From positions 56,598 through 120,597 of the forward strand of contig DATMFE010000363.1 in assembly GCA_035556295.1 (NCBI GenBank): a stretch of 64,000 nt of DNA. Direction: 5' to 3'. This stretch comes from Ureibacillus sp035556295. Its GTDB lineage: Bacteria > Bacillota > Bacilli > Bacillales_A > Planococcaceae. The position numbers and the translations under genes are program-made. The notes under the pieces are model-generated. The model was not told the origin of the DNA, made no database searches, and worked only from the letters and a program-made list of their open reading frames with translations. This document shows, piece by piece, positions 18,263-26,276 of the stretch (position 1 is its first letter; every line of letters starts with the position of its first letter).

Positions 18263-18374
18263 ATCGATTATATATATATAAAATAATTGTTTAGTTTAAC
18301 GAATTAGCCCTTTAATGCTCTAAAGTTTTTGCTTAAGGATTACCTATATTCAAGGAATTTAAACCACCCTTGAA

Positions 18375-20045
18375 TTAAATACTCATAATACCGCCTTTTG
18401 ACGCGTTAGTTACAAGTTTAGAATATCTTGCTAACCAACCAGTTTTAATTTTAGGTTCAAATGGTTGTAATTCCTTACGACGTTCCTCTAAAATTTCTTG
18501 TGAAACTTGTAGATTAATTGTACGGTTTGGTAAATCTATTTCAATAATATCACCATTGTTAATTAATGCGATAGGTCCACCTTCTGCTGCTTCTGGAGAA
18601 ATATGACCAATAGATATCCCTCTAGATGCACCACTAAATCTTCCGTCTGTAATAAGTGCAACCTTTGTACCTAATCCACGACCCATAATGGCCGAAGTTG
18701 GAGCAAGCATTTCTGGCATCCCTGGTCCACCTTTTGGACCTTCATATCGAATGACAACTACATGCCCTTCTCGTACACTGCCATCATCAATTGCAGCCTG
18801 TGCATCATCTTGTGAGTCAAAGACAATTGCTTCACCAGTAAAGGTTTTGATAGAAGGATCAACTGCCCCTACTTTAATTACAGAACCCTCAGGAGCGATA
18901 TTACCGTATAAAACAGATAAACCTCCTACAGGACTATATGGATTATCTTTTGTTCGTATTACTTTATCATTTTTAATTTCATGGTCTTTTACTAAATCCC
19001 CCATTGTCTTACCTGTTACAGTAATACGGTTCGGGTGAATTGCACCAGGAATTTTTGTTAACTCATTTATGATTGCTTCGACGCCACCAGCTTTATTAAT
19101 ATCATCCATTGAAAAATCGGATGCTGGCATAATTTTAGCTAAGTAAGGAACTCGTTCAGCAACTTTGTTAATATCTTCAAGGTTGTAATCGATTCCTGCT
19201 TCATTTGCAATAGCTAATGTGTGAAGTACTGTATTTGTAGAACCACCCATTGCCATATCTAATGCAAACGCATCGTCGATAGCTTCTTTTGTAATGATGT
19301 CACGAGGTTTTACATCCTCTTCAATCATTCGAACTAAATGTTTTGCAGCTTCACGGATTAATTCTTTTCTTCGTTCACTTGTTGCAACAATTGTTCCGTT
19401 TCCTGGAAGAGCAACACCTAACATTTCCATTAAACAGTTCATTGAGTTTGCTGTAAACATACCAGAACAAGATCCGCAAGTTGGACATGCATTATTTTCA
19501 ATATCTAATAATTCATCAGCTGACATTTTACCTGATTTGTGAGCCCCAACACCTTCAAAAACGGAAGTTAATGAAAGTTGTTTACCTGAAGCTGATACTC
19601 CAGCTTCCATTGGACCACCTGATACAAAAATCGATGGGACGTTCGTACGAACAGCTGCCATTAACATACCAGGCGTAATTTTGTCACAGTTTGGAATATA
19701 GAAAACTCCGTCAAACCAGTGTGCATTTATAACGGTTTCAGCAGAGTCTGCAATTAGTTCACGGCTAGGTAATGAATAGCGCATACCAATGTGACCCATT
19801 GCGATTCCATCGTCAACACCAATTGTGTTGAATTCAAAAGGAATACCACCTGCTTCAATAATTGCTTCTTTAACTTCTTTAGCAAATTCTTGTAAATGAA
19901 CATGACCAGGAATGATATCGATATAAGAGTTACAAATACCGATAAATGGTTTTCCTAAGTCTTTAGCTTTAACTTTACCAGTAGCATATAAAAGACTACG
20001 GTGAGGAGCACGATCAACTCCTAATTTAATCATATCACTTCTCAT
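18375..20045 (-). CDS. ilvD: Dihydroxy-acid dehydratase
   Basis: IlvD dehydrates the dihydroxy acids made by IlvC, using an iron-sulfur cluster. Cluster cysteines are visible in CNSYIDIIPGH, PNCDKITPGM and CPTCGSCSGMFTANSM. I place the start at ATG 20045, where the product begins MRSDMIKLGVDRAPHRSLL as in relatives; the frame is open to ATG 20063 but without a ribosome site there. It is upstream of, and on the same strand as, the ilvB T-box leader. It has its own promoter and is not under the T-box unless transcripts read through the other way. Confidence 0.95.
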   Translation of the reverse strand: MRSDMIKLGVDRAPHRSLLYATGKVKAKDLGKPFIGICNSYIDIIPGHVHLQEFAKEVKEAIIEAGGIPFEFNTIGVDDGIAMGHIGMRYSLPSRELIADSAETVINAHWFDGVFYIPNCDKITPGMLMAAVRTNVPSIFVSGGPMEAGVSASGKQLSLTSVFEGVGAHKSGKMSADELLDIENNACPTCGSCSGMFTANSMNCLMEMLGVALPGNGTIVATSERRKELIREAAKHLVRMIEEDVKPRDIITKEAIDDAFALDMAMGGSTNTVLHTLAIANEAGIDYNLEDINKVAERVPYLAKIMPASDFSMDDINKAGGVEAIINELTKIPGAIHPNRITVTGKTMGDLVKDHEIKNDKVIRTKDNPYSPVGGLSVLYGNIAPEGSVIKVGAVDPSIKTFTGEAIVFDSQDDAQAAIDDGSVREGHVVVIRYEGPKGGPGMPEMLAPTSAIMGRGLGTKVALITDGRFSGASRGISIGHISPEAAEGGPIALINNGDIIEIDLPNRTINLQVSQEILEERRKELQPFEPKIKTGWLARYSKLVTNASKGGIMSI

Positions 20046-20181
20046 AATTGATACGCCCCACATTTTCTTATATTTACTTTGATGTTACTGAAAAATTCTT
20101 AATCTAGTTAACACGAGAATGTAAACGAATTTCGGTAATATTCTGTGTGTTCAAAAGATTAATATTTTTTAAATTGTTGTC

Positions 20182-20210
20182 ATCATAGTACAAGAAAACT
20201 CTTTCGTCAA
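20182..20210 (-). promoter_or_regulatory. Promoter of ilvD
   Basis: On the minus strand TTGACG (20205-20210), a 17-base spacer and TATGAT (20182-20187) form a good vegetative promoter. Just upstream at 20235-20246 is the palindrome AATTTCGAAATT, reminiscent of but shorter than a CodY box. The leader to the start codon is about 130 bases and has no T-box. Confidence 0.7.
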
Positions 20211-20360
20211 CCGAATTTTTCGGACAATTTCTACAATTTCGAAATTAATTTCTCGTTGAAATCGTTTTCAATATGAAAAATAAAGGATTTTTCTATTTTG
20301 TTAAATTTTTTTAAAATTTTTTGTTTTCATGTTTTTATGTATAGTTGTGGAATTATAGGT

Positions 20361-20394
20361 AAAAATAAAAAAAGCCTAGGGAGAACCTAGGCTT
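20361..20394 (-). terminator. Terminator of the 35-residue peptide gene
   Basis: A perfect 9-bp stem (20372-20380 with 20386-20394) and 5-base loop are followed on the minus strand by a long T-rich tract (20361-20373). It ends the small transcript upstream of ilvD. Confidence 0.85.
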
Positions 20395-20408
20395 ACTCAT
20401 TAATGTGA

Positions 20409-20516
20409 TTATTTAAAGAACAAAAGATCTACGGATAAGTTCATCAGGATGACTGAGTGAAGTACTGCAAAAAGAAAAGCTTGGCGATTTAACCTCTTGA
20501 TTAATTTACTATCCAT
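20409..20516 (-). CDS. Small hydrophobic peptide, 35 residues
   Basis: The frame encodes 35 residues: a basic start (MDSKLIKRLNRQ) followed by one hydrophobic helix (AFLFAVLHSVILMNL) and VDLLFFK. A GGGTGGGTG site lies 6-9 bases upstream of the ATG. A strong promoter and a strong terminator frame it, so this is a complete transcription unit of under 200 bases. I do not recognise the family. It could be a membrane microprotein; alternatively the RNA itself could be the product. Confidence 0.55.
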   Translation of the reverse strand: MDSKLIKRLNRQAFLFAVLHSVILMNLSVDLLFFK

Positions 20517-20560
20517 ATAAAGCACCCACCCTATCATTTAAATTTGTCTAACTTGTGAAC

Positions 20561-20589
20561 ATTATATGACAGTTACCTAAAAAATGCAA
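20561..20589 (-). promoter_or_regulatory. Promoter of the 35-residue peptide gene
   Basis: TTGCAT (20584-20589), a 17-base spacer and a perfect TATAAT (20561-20566) on the minus strand make a strong vegetative promoter about 45 bases before the peptide's start codon. Confidence 0.75.
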
Positions 20590-20753
20590 AATATTTTGAA
20601 TACTTTTATCACAACTTCTTATTAAACTTTTTTATAAGATAATTACATAATTGATGTATAGTTTTTTATTTTTAATAAAAAATATGTATAGTACAAACAC
20701 TTCAAATTGTGATTGTTAAATGAAGTACTTACTTTTAAAGGAGATGGACAACT

Positions 20754-21011
20754 ATGATGAGCTTCATTTGGTTTTTAATTATTGGTGGTGTTTTAGGTTG
20801 GTTAGCTGGAGTTATTCTTGGAAAAGATGTTCCAGGTGGAGTAATTGGTAATATTGTGGCTGGAATTATTGGATCATGGATTGGTAGCGCTTTGTTAGGA
20901 AACTGGGGTTGGCAAGTTTCTGATTTTTACGTGTTCCCAGCATTAATCGGTGCCATTGTTCTAATCTTCATTGTTTCGTTCATTATGCGATCGTTTAGAA
21001 AAGCAACTTAA
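20754..21011 (+). CDS. GlsB/YeaQ/YmgE family membrane protein
   Basis: The 85-residue protein belongs to the transglycosylase-associated (GlsB/YeaQ/YmgE) family, small stress-related membrane proteins whose exact role is unclear. Three hydrophobic segments and glycine-rich turns are visible: GGVLGWLAGVILGKDVPGG, then GNIVAGIIGSWIGSALLG, then a C-terminal helix. AAAGGAG upstream of 20754 supports the start. It is monocistronic, ending at the hairpin at 21022-21056. Confidence 0.9.
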   Translation: MMSFIWFLIIGGVLGWLAGVILGKDVPGGVIGNIVAGIIGSWIGSALLGNWGWQVSDFYVFPALIGAIVLIFIVSFIMRSFRKAT

Positions 21012-21021
21012 TAATATAAAG

Positions 21022-21056
21022 GGGCCGTCAATGAAACAGACGACCCCATTTTTTAT
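21022..21056 (+). terminator. Terminator after GlsB-like gene
   Basis: A 9-bp stem with one mismatch (21022-21030 with 21040-21048) is followed by ATTTTTT. The convergent transglycosylase gene ends at 21053, inside the tail, and may share the hairpin. Confidence 0.8.
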
Positions 21057-21760
21057 TCTATTATGGATTCAGTACTTGCTAGTGCCTCTAATTGGCTGCT
21101 AACGCCTTCATATTGATTGTAATAGTGAAGAACATCTTCAACATACTGATCACTGTGGTTGTATTGATAAATTGCTTTTTTTAATTCACCCTTTGAAGCA
21201 CCGGCAGCAGACAAATATTTAGCCGCACTATATATCGCATCTTCTATTTGGAATGGATCTGCCTTACCATCTCCATTTCCATCCACACCATATCCCCCAT
21301 ATGCTTTTATGATATCTGGATTTGTTTTTTCAGATTCAGGTATTTCCCCTTTTCCTAATCCTTTACATGTTGGATGTTCCCAACCTACAAATGTACAAGG
21401 CATAAATTGCATATGTCCTTCAGCACCTACAGGTGAAACTAAATTTTTCATTGTTGAAAATCGTGTTTCTACACGATGATGGGCTGCAAGCAATGTCCAT
21501 GGTACATTATATTGTTTTCCAGCTGAAATATATACGGGAATATACTCTTCTGGAATTTTAAGATCGAAATCCACTTGTATTTTTTCTATTTCAGTTAATG
21601 GTGCTTCCGTCATTAAAAATGATAGTTTTGTATGTAATTGTTGCCAAATTATGTAGGAAGAATAATAAAGCATAAAGGATATAGGTATAAGAACAACAAT
21701 TAATAATAGTTTTGCACTAGGACTAAGGAAAGGTTTTTTGTTTTTTTTACTTTTTGCCAT
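21053..21760 (-). CDS. Lysozyme-like lytic transglycosylase, membrane-anchored
   Basis: The 235-residue protein has one N-terminal membrane helix (about residues 17-35) after a lysine-rich start and an extracellular SLT/lysozyme-like domain (about 70-220). The catalytic glutamate is probably the E of HHRVETRFS, followed by PVGAEGHMQFMPCTFVGW, which is the usual 'GAxGxMQFMP' signature. A later DGNGDGKADPFQIEDAIYSA matches the family. It should cleave peptidoglycan glycan strands. No secretion-system partner is nearby. Confidence 0.85.
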   Translation of the reverse strand: MAKSKKNKKPFLSPSAKLLLIVVLIPISFMLYYSSYIIWQQLHTKLSFLMTEAPLTEIEKIQVDFDLKIPEEYIPVYISAGKQYNVPWTLLAAHHRVETRFSTMKNLVSPVGAEGHMQFMPCTFVGWEHPTCKGLGKGEIPESEKTNPDIIKAYGGYGVDGNGDGKADPFQIEDAIYSAAKYLSAAGASKGELKKAIYQYNHSDQYVEDVLHYYNQYEGVSSQLEALASTESIIE

Positions 21761-21889
21761 GATCAGCCATCCTAAAAGAAATACTTGTTATACTATCTAC
21801 TTCTTGAGTTAGTTAAAAATTTATCATATTATGGTATAACATTACAATTCTATACTAGATGAATTAATTTAACAAAGGAGACAATTATC

Positions 21890-22279
21890 ATGTGGAAAGA
21901 TTTTAAAGAATTTGCTATGAAAGGTAACATCGTAGATCTTGCTGTAGCAGTAGTGATTGGTGGTGCATTTGGTAAAATTGTTACTTCACTAGTAGACAAT
22001 ATTATCATGCCACTAGTAGGAATTTTACTAGGTGGAATCGACCTAACGACAAGTTTTGTACTAGTCGTTGGAGAAGGAAAAATGGAATTTGGCGTATTTT
22101 TACAGTCCATTATTGATTTCCTAATTATTGCGTTTTCAATCTTTATGGCTTTACGTCTTTTAACAAAGCTAAATCGTAAAAAGAAAGTAGAAGAAGAAGC
22201 AAAACCTGTAGAAGTAGTTGATTCAAAAGAAGAATTATTGAAAGAAATTAGAGATTTGTTAAAAGAAAATAAGAACTAA
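21890..22279 (+). CDS. mscL: Large-conductance mechanosensitive channel
   Basis: MscL opens on osmotic downshock to release solutes. The 129-residue protein has the conserved first helix KGNIVDLAVAVVIGGAFGKIVTSLVDNIIMP (described by position: residues 11-41), a second helix near 70-95, and a charged cytoplasmic C-terminal helix. An AAAGGAG site precedes ATG 21890. It is a single gene between divergent and downstream units. Confidence 0.96.
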   Translation: MWKDFKEFAMKGNIVDLAVAVVIGGAFGKIVTSLVDNIIMPLVGILLGGIDLTTSFVLVVGEGKMEFGVFLQSIIDFLIIAFSIFMALRLLTKLNRKKKVEEEAKPVEVVDSKEELLKEIRDLLKENKN

Positions 22280-22454
22280 AATATTTATTTAGTTTTGTTA
22301 TTACAAAGTTAAGCTATTAGAATTTGCAGAAAAGTTAATAAAATACTATGAATCTTGGTTGTTTTCACTACTTTATCGTGATAAAGTGAATAAATAATAA
22401 ATATTATTCATATTTTCAAAAGATTAAGGTAACGAGAGAAAGAGTGATATTAAA

Positions 22455-23564
22455 ATGACCAAAAAAGCTATCGAAACGAAATTAGTACAATTAGGCAACT
22501 TAAGTGATCCAAAAACTGGTGCAGTCAATCCTCCTATCTATATGTCTACTGCTTATAAACATGGTGGAATTGGCCAATCAACAGGATATGATTATACTCG
22601 TACGAAAAACCCTACGCGTGAAATTTTAGAAAAAGGGATTGCTGATCTAGAATCCGGTGATGCAGGATTTGCCTGTAGTTCTGGAATGGCTGCTGTTCAA
22701 TTAGTATTATCACTATTTAAACCTGGTGAAGAAATCATCGTACCCGATGATATTTATGGTGGTACATATCGTTTATTAAAAACATTTAGTCAAACGTATA
22801 ATATTTCACCTAAATACTTTAAACCTGAACAAGATATTGAAAGTCTAATAACAGAGAATACAAAGGCGATTTTTCTTGAAACACCTACAAACCCACTTAT
22901 GTTAGAGTTTGATTTGGATAAGTTTGCAGCTATTAGTAAAAAGCATAATCTATTATTTATTGTAGATAATACATTTTACACACCATACTTCCAACGTCCA
23001 ATCGAGCATGGAGCAGACATCGTTCTACATAGTGCAACAAAATATATTGCCGGACATAATGATGTACTTGCCGGTTTAGTTGTTGCAAAAGGACAAGAAT
23101 TATGTGATAAGCTTACTTTTGCTCATAATGGAATGGGCCTTGTATTGTCACCGATGGATAGCTGGTTAGTAATACGCGGATTAAAAACGATGCATTTACG
23201 TTTGAAACAGCACGATTCAAATGCGAAAAAAGTTGCAGCTTATTTGGAAAGTGAACCACTTGTGACTGATGTTTTATATACAGGTAAGGGCGGTATGCTT
23301 TCTTTTAGAGTGAAAAATGCCGATATGGTAAACCCATTCTTACAAAATATTCAACTAATTACTTTTGCAGAAAGTCTAGGCGGAGTTGAAAGTTTTATTA
23401 CCTACCCTGCTACGCAAACACATGCAGATATTCCATATGAAGAACGTGTAGCTAGAGGTGTTGACGATCGTTTACTTCGTTTTTCTGTAGGTGTAGAAGA
23501 AGCAGAAGATATCATCGCAGATTTACAACAAGTATTTGATAGACTTAGAAAAGAATTTAATTAA
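22455..23564 (+). CDS. metI: Cystathionine gamma-synthase / O-acetylhomoserine thiolyase
   Basis: This PLP enzyme joins an acylated homoserine to cysteine (or sulfide) in methionine synthesis. The 369 residues align well with B. subtilis MetI, including YDYTRTKNPTR, CSSGMAA, the PLP lysine in HSATKYIAGHND (about residue 197) and ESLGGVESFITYPATQTH near the end. MetI and MccB/MetC belong to one superfamily, so the exact reaction is inferred from similarity. metI is often under a SAM riboswitch; the 175-base upstream gap shows none, only a bulged hairpin (about 22368-22391). No metC follows. Confidence 0.85.
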   Translation: MTKKAIETKLVQLGNLSDPKTGAVNPPIYMSTAYKHGGIGQSTGYDYTRTKNPTREILEKGIADLESGDAGFACSSGMAAVQLVLSLFKPGEEIIVPDDIYGGTYRLLKTFSQTYNISPKYFKPEQDIESLITENTKAIFLETPTNPLMLEFDLDKFAAISKKHNLLFIVDNTFYTPYFQRPIEHGADIVLHSATKYIAGHNDVLAGLVVAKGQELCDKLTFAHNGMGLVLSPMDSWLVIRGLKTMHLRLKQHDSNAKKVAAYLESEPLVTDVLYTGKGGMLSFRVKNADMVNPFLQNIQLITFAESLGGVESFITYPATQTHADIPYEERVARGVDDRLLRFSVGVEEAEDIIADLQQVFDRLRKEFN

Positions 23565-23568
23565 TAAG

Positions 23569-23608
23569 AAATAACGCTTGGTGCGAAAATTGGCACCAAG
23601 CGTTATTT
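23569..23608. terminator. Bidirectional terminator between metI and CBS gene
   Basis: A perfect 16-bp stem (23569-23584 with 23593-23608) separates the convergent metI and CBS genes. The outer A/T pairs give short T-runs on both strands. Confidence 0.88.
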
Positions 23609-23610
23609 GT

Positions 23611-24045
23611 TTAATGACGATATTTGTCAGGTTCAGAAATATCGCTTAAAGCTTCCCCTGCTTCATTTACGAAAATGTTTTCTTGAGCTAAATCTCCAAT
23701 TGCACAAATTCCTTGAATTTCACCTTTGTCGTTTACCACGGGAATACGACGAATTTGATGCTGTGCCATTAAACGCGCACATTCATGTACATCCATATCA
23801 GGTGTACAAGTCACAACATCATGAGTCATTACATCATGACAGTGAACTTGGTTAGCATCATTTCCATCTGCAATACATTTAATGACAATATCTCGGTCAG
23901 TTATCATACCAATTACTCTATTTGAATCACATACAGGAACAGATCCACAGTCAACATCACGCATAATTTTTGCGGCAGTTATTAAAGATTCATGTGGTGT
24001 ACAAAATTGCACATTTTTTGTCATTATTTCTGAAACAGTTTTCAT
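23611..24045 (-). CDS. Tandem CBS-domain protein (YhcV-like)
   Basis: The 144-residue protein is two CBS domains (about 7-62 and 70-127), each with the typical 'IMTxxVxxCxP...AAxxM...GSVPV...GMITDRDI' layout. Such pairs bind adenine nucleotides and act as energy or redox sensors. It resembles B. subtilis YhcV. Several cysteines and histidines (QVHCHDVMTHDVVTC) around residue 68-80 are unusual. No partner enzyme is fused or adjacent. Confidence 0.87.
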   Translation of the reverse strand: MKTVSEIMTKNVQFCTPHESLITAAKIMRDVDCGSVPVCDSNRVIGMITDRDIVIKCIADGNDANQVHCHDVMTHDVVTCTPDMDVHECARLMAQHQIRRIPVVNDKGEIQGICAIGDLAQENIFVNEAGEALSDISEPDKYRH

Positions 24046-24105
24046 ATTACATCCTCCTTCAATTCATTCGATTTTAGTATTTGTCAAATACAATGTTTTA
24101 TAAGC

Positions 24106-24137
24106 AAAAAAAAACAAGGACAAAGATTCCTTGTTTT
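24106..24137 (-). terminator. Terminator of the sco gene
   Basis: A perfect 9-bp stem (24111-24119 with 24129-24137) is followed on the minus strand by a continuous T tract (24106-24114). It lies six bases after the sco stop codon. Confidence 0.85.
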
Positions 24138-24143
24138 AATTTT

Positions 24144-24758
24144 TTATTTACTTAATCTTTCTTCAATTAATGTTTTCATATCAATTGCAATTGTATCGAA
24201 TGATACGCCACCTTCTGTTTCAGAATAACCTGTATAGTTTTTCACTATAGTACCCGTTTCATCTACTAAATGGAAGGTGCTCATATGAACTACTTGTCCA
24301 CCATCATCAGGTTTTTTTACAAGTGTTTTAAATGAATTGAGTGCAAATTGTTCAATATATTTTTGATCGTAACCAGTAAGTAAATGCCATTTCGATTCGT
24401 CTGGTACAGGGTAATTACTTAAGTAGTTAGCAAGTACTTCGGGTGAATCCGTTTCAGGATCAACAGAAAATGCAACAATTTTATAATCGTCAACACCGCG
24501 ATCAATTAACTCTTGTTGGATTTCTGTCATATTAAATGTCATTGGAGGACATACAGTTGTACAGCTTGTAAAAATAAACATTGCTAACCAAGGTTCACCT
24601 TTTAAATCTTCTAATGATACTGTATTTCCATGTTGGTCAATCATTTCAAAATCGTCAATCGGATAATTAAAATCTGGTTTAAATTTATAATTGCTACATG
24701 CACTTAGGATTGTACTCAATATCATAATTCCGATCAGACCAAGAAGACTTTTTTTCAT
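24144..24758 (-). CDS. SCO1/SenC copper chaperone lipoprotein (YpmQ-like)
   Basis: Sco proteins deliver copper to the CuA site of cytochrome c oxidase. From ATG 24758 the 204-residue product has a lipoprotein signal ending in ILSAC and a thioredoxin-fold domain with the copper-binding CTTVC motif and a later histidine in VVHMSTFHLVD. The frame is open 22 codons further, but GGGAG lies nine bases before 24758 and only this start gives a proper lipobox. It has its own terminator and is not beside oxidase genes here. Confidence 0.9.
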   Translation of the reverse strand: MKKSLLGLIGIMILSTILSACSNYKFKPDFNYPIDDFEMIDQHGNTVSLEDLKGEPWLAMFIFTSCTTVCPPMTFNMTEIQQELIDRGVDDYKIVAFSVDPETDSPEVLANYLSNYPVPDESKWHLLTGYDQKYIEQFALNSFKTLVKKPDDGGQVVHMSTFHLVDETGTIVKNYTGYSETEGGVSFDTIAIDMKTLIEERLSK

Positions 24759-24866
24759 ATCTATCAACTCCCTATCCATTACTTTCATCTTAACGAATTT
24801 CATGATTAAAGTACAATCTTTCAAAGCGACAGATTACTTACAAATTTGTGAATTCTTTTTCACAAA

Positions 24867-24992
24867 TTATTCTTTCATACCTATAATGGCTGTATGGATT
24901 GCTTCTAGTTTAGTTTCTATTCGGTATAGTAAATAGAATGAAACCACAATAGGAAATCCTATTTCTTGAATTAACAAAACGAAGTCTTCCAT
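24867..24992 (-). CDS. YvrJ family protein
   Basis: The 41-residue product begins MEDFVLLIQEIGFPIVVSFY and continues LLYRIETKLEAIHTAI, which is the form of the YvrJ family: an acidic start, one membrane helix, then an amphipathic helix. AAAGGAGAGG lies seven bases upstream of the ATG at 24992. It follows DUF1659 and DUF2922 genes on the same strand, a cluster seen in many Bacillales. Function is unknown. Confidence 0.85.
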   Translation of the reverse strand: MEDFVLLIQEIGFPIVVSFYLLYRIETKLEAIHTAIIGMKE

Positions 24993-25041
24993 CTAACCTC
25001 TCCTTTCGGTATTCCAATTATTATGTGTATTTATTTTGAAA

Positions 25042-25077
25042 GCCGACATAGTCGCAAAACAAATAGACTATGTCGGC
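25042..25077 (-). other. Hairpin between DUF2922 and yvrJ-like genes
   Basis: A perfect 12-bp stem (25042-25053 with 25066-25077) and 12-base loop lie between the DUF2922 stop and the YvrJ start. The minus-strand tail TTTCAAAATAAA is a poor T-run, so it may be a partial terminator that lowers expression of the last gene. Confidence 0.6.
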
Positions 25078-25102
25078 ATACATTTTTGATATTAAATTTG
25101 GA

Positions 25103-25321
25103 TTATACTAATTCTAGATCTGAAACATTTCTTTCTATCATTCTAGCTCCACTAATGCCGACAATAGCATATCCTTCATTGTGAAAAACATCTTGGTCAA
25201 TAATTGATTGCATTGCAGTGACAACCTCTGTGGACGTAATATTTTCTTTTGGGTCACTTACAGAAAGTGTAATTGTTTTACCATTTGCTGTATTAAACTT
25301 CATTTCTAATGTTAAAGCCAT
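25103..25321 (-). CDS. DUF2922 protein
   Basis: The 72-residue soluble protein resembles DUF2922: an N-terminal LEMKFNTANGKTITLSV strand pair, a helix with TSTEVVTAMQSIIDQDVF, and a C-terminal hairpin with GARMIERN. These small proteins occur next to DUF1659 and YvrJ genes; none has a firm function. It lies 61 bases after the DUF1659 gene. Confidence 0.85.
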   Translation of the reverse strand: MALTLEMKFNTANGKTITLSVSDPKENITSTEVVTAMQSIIDQDVFHNEGYAIVGISGARMIERNVSDLELV

Positions 25322-25382
25322 TTATAATTTCCCCCTTTCATATTTAATAGTAAAAATGTTAGTAGCTCACCTTTATCAAAGA

Positions 25383-25601
25383 TTAGAAATCAACTGCTTC
25401 TGTTTGTGAAATCTTCGCTTGATTTAATTGATACTTCGATAAACTTGCAATTGCTTGTGCTACTGTTGCAATCTTCTCTACTTCTACATCATTTCGGACA
25501 TTTCGATAAGTTTTACTAGTAATTACTGGTTTACCAAACTCATCTAGTCCTGTTTCAAATAAAAGTTTTAAAGTTGCTTCTTCGAAATTGTAAACCGCCA
25601 T
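25383..25601 (-). CDS. DUF1659 protein
   Basis: The 72-residue protein resembles DUF1659: an N-terminal strand region (LKLLFETGLDEFGKPVITSKTYRNV) and a C-terminal helix (IATVAQAIASLSKYQLNQ). It is the first gene of the DUF1659-DUF2922-YvrJ unit and has a GAGGGGGTG site upstream of its ATG. Role unknown. Confidence 0.85.
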   Translation of the reverse strand: MAVYNFEEATLKLLFETGLDEFGKPVITSKTYRNVRNDVEVEKIATVAQAIASLSKYQLNQAKISQTEAVDF

Positions 25602-25798
25602 TTTCTCACCCCCTCTTCACCTATTTATATAGTTCGTTTCAGTGAAAATAGAGACATTAGTAGTGAAAAGTTTTTCAATTCCTTTTATAATAAAACTTAA
25701 CGATAAAAATTGAAGAGCTACTATTGATATTTTTTTATTGCTTATAGTAAACTCAATGTTTCCTTTTTTGTTAACTGATGGTTAAAGAGGTGAAAGTT

Positions 25799-26227
25799 TT
25801 GTTACAAGGTTGGTTTTTGTGGTTTATATTGTTTTGGGTAATAACACTACCAATAATGATGGGGATTGGCGGATTCTTTATGTTTCGTAAGTTCCTAAAA
25901 GCTTTACCAAAACAAGATGGTTGGTCAGATCTCGATTGGCAAAACTACTATATTAAAAAAACAGTAAACTTATGGGGAGACGATGCCAAAAGTCTGTTAA
26001 ATGAACTGGTTAGTCCTGTTCCTGAGTTATTTCGACAAGTTGCTAAAGAAAAGATTGCTGGGAAAATTGGTCAACTTGCATTAGAAGAACGTGCAAAAAA
26101 AATATCGAATGATATTATCATACGTGGGTATATTCAAGCTACACCAAAACGCGATCATAAATTCTTACGAAAAAAATGTGAAGAACTAAGTATTGATTTA
26201 ACACAATATGAACATCTATTTGAATAA
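25799..26227 (+). CDS. yneK: DUF2621 protein YneK
   Basis: The 142-residue protein has one N-terminal membrane helix (about 5-30, ending GIGGFFMFRKFLKALPK) and a soluble domain with SPVPELFRQVAKEKIAGKIG and RGYIQATPKRDHKFL, characteristic of DUF2621/YneK. The start is probably TTG at 25799, because AAAGAGGTG at 25784-25792 sits six bases before it; the in-frame ATG at 25778 has no ribosome site. It is convergent with the ccdC-ccdB-ccdA genes, as a neighbour of the same genes in B. subtilis. Function unknown. Confidence 0.85.
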   Translation: MLQGWFLWFILFWVITLPIMMGIGGFFMFRKFLKALPKQDGWSDLDWQNYYIKKTVNLWGDDAKSLLNELVSPVPELFRQVAKEKIAGKIGQLALEERAKKISNDIIIRGYIQATPKRDHKFLRKKCEELSIDLTQYEHLFE

Positions 26228-26231
26228 TAGG

Positions 26232-26276
26232 AAAAGGGCTATATTAAAATCAAATCTTTTAATATAGCCCTTTTTT
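26232..26276. terminator. Bidirectional terminator between yneK and ccdC
   Basis: A stem of at least 14 bp extended by A/T pairs (26232-26249 with 26257-26274) is followed by Ts on the plus strand and, through the flanking As, Ts on the minus strand. It serves both convergent genes. Confidence 0.9.

Noticed and set aside
22280..22454. SAM riboswitch upstream of metI
   Set aside because: metI is often S-box controlled, but the gap lacks the S-box core and is only 175 bases with a small bulged hairpin.
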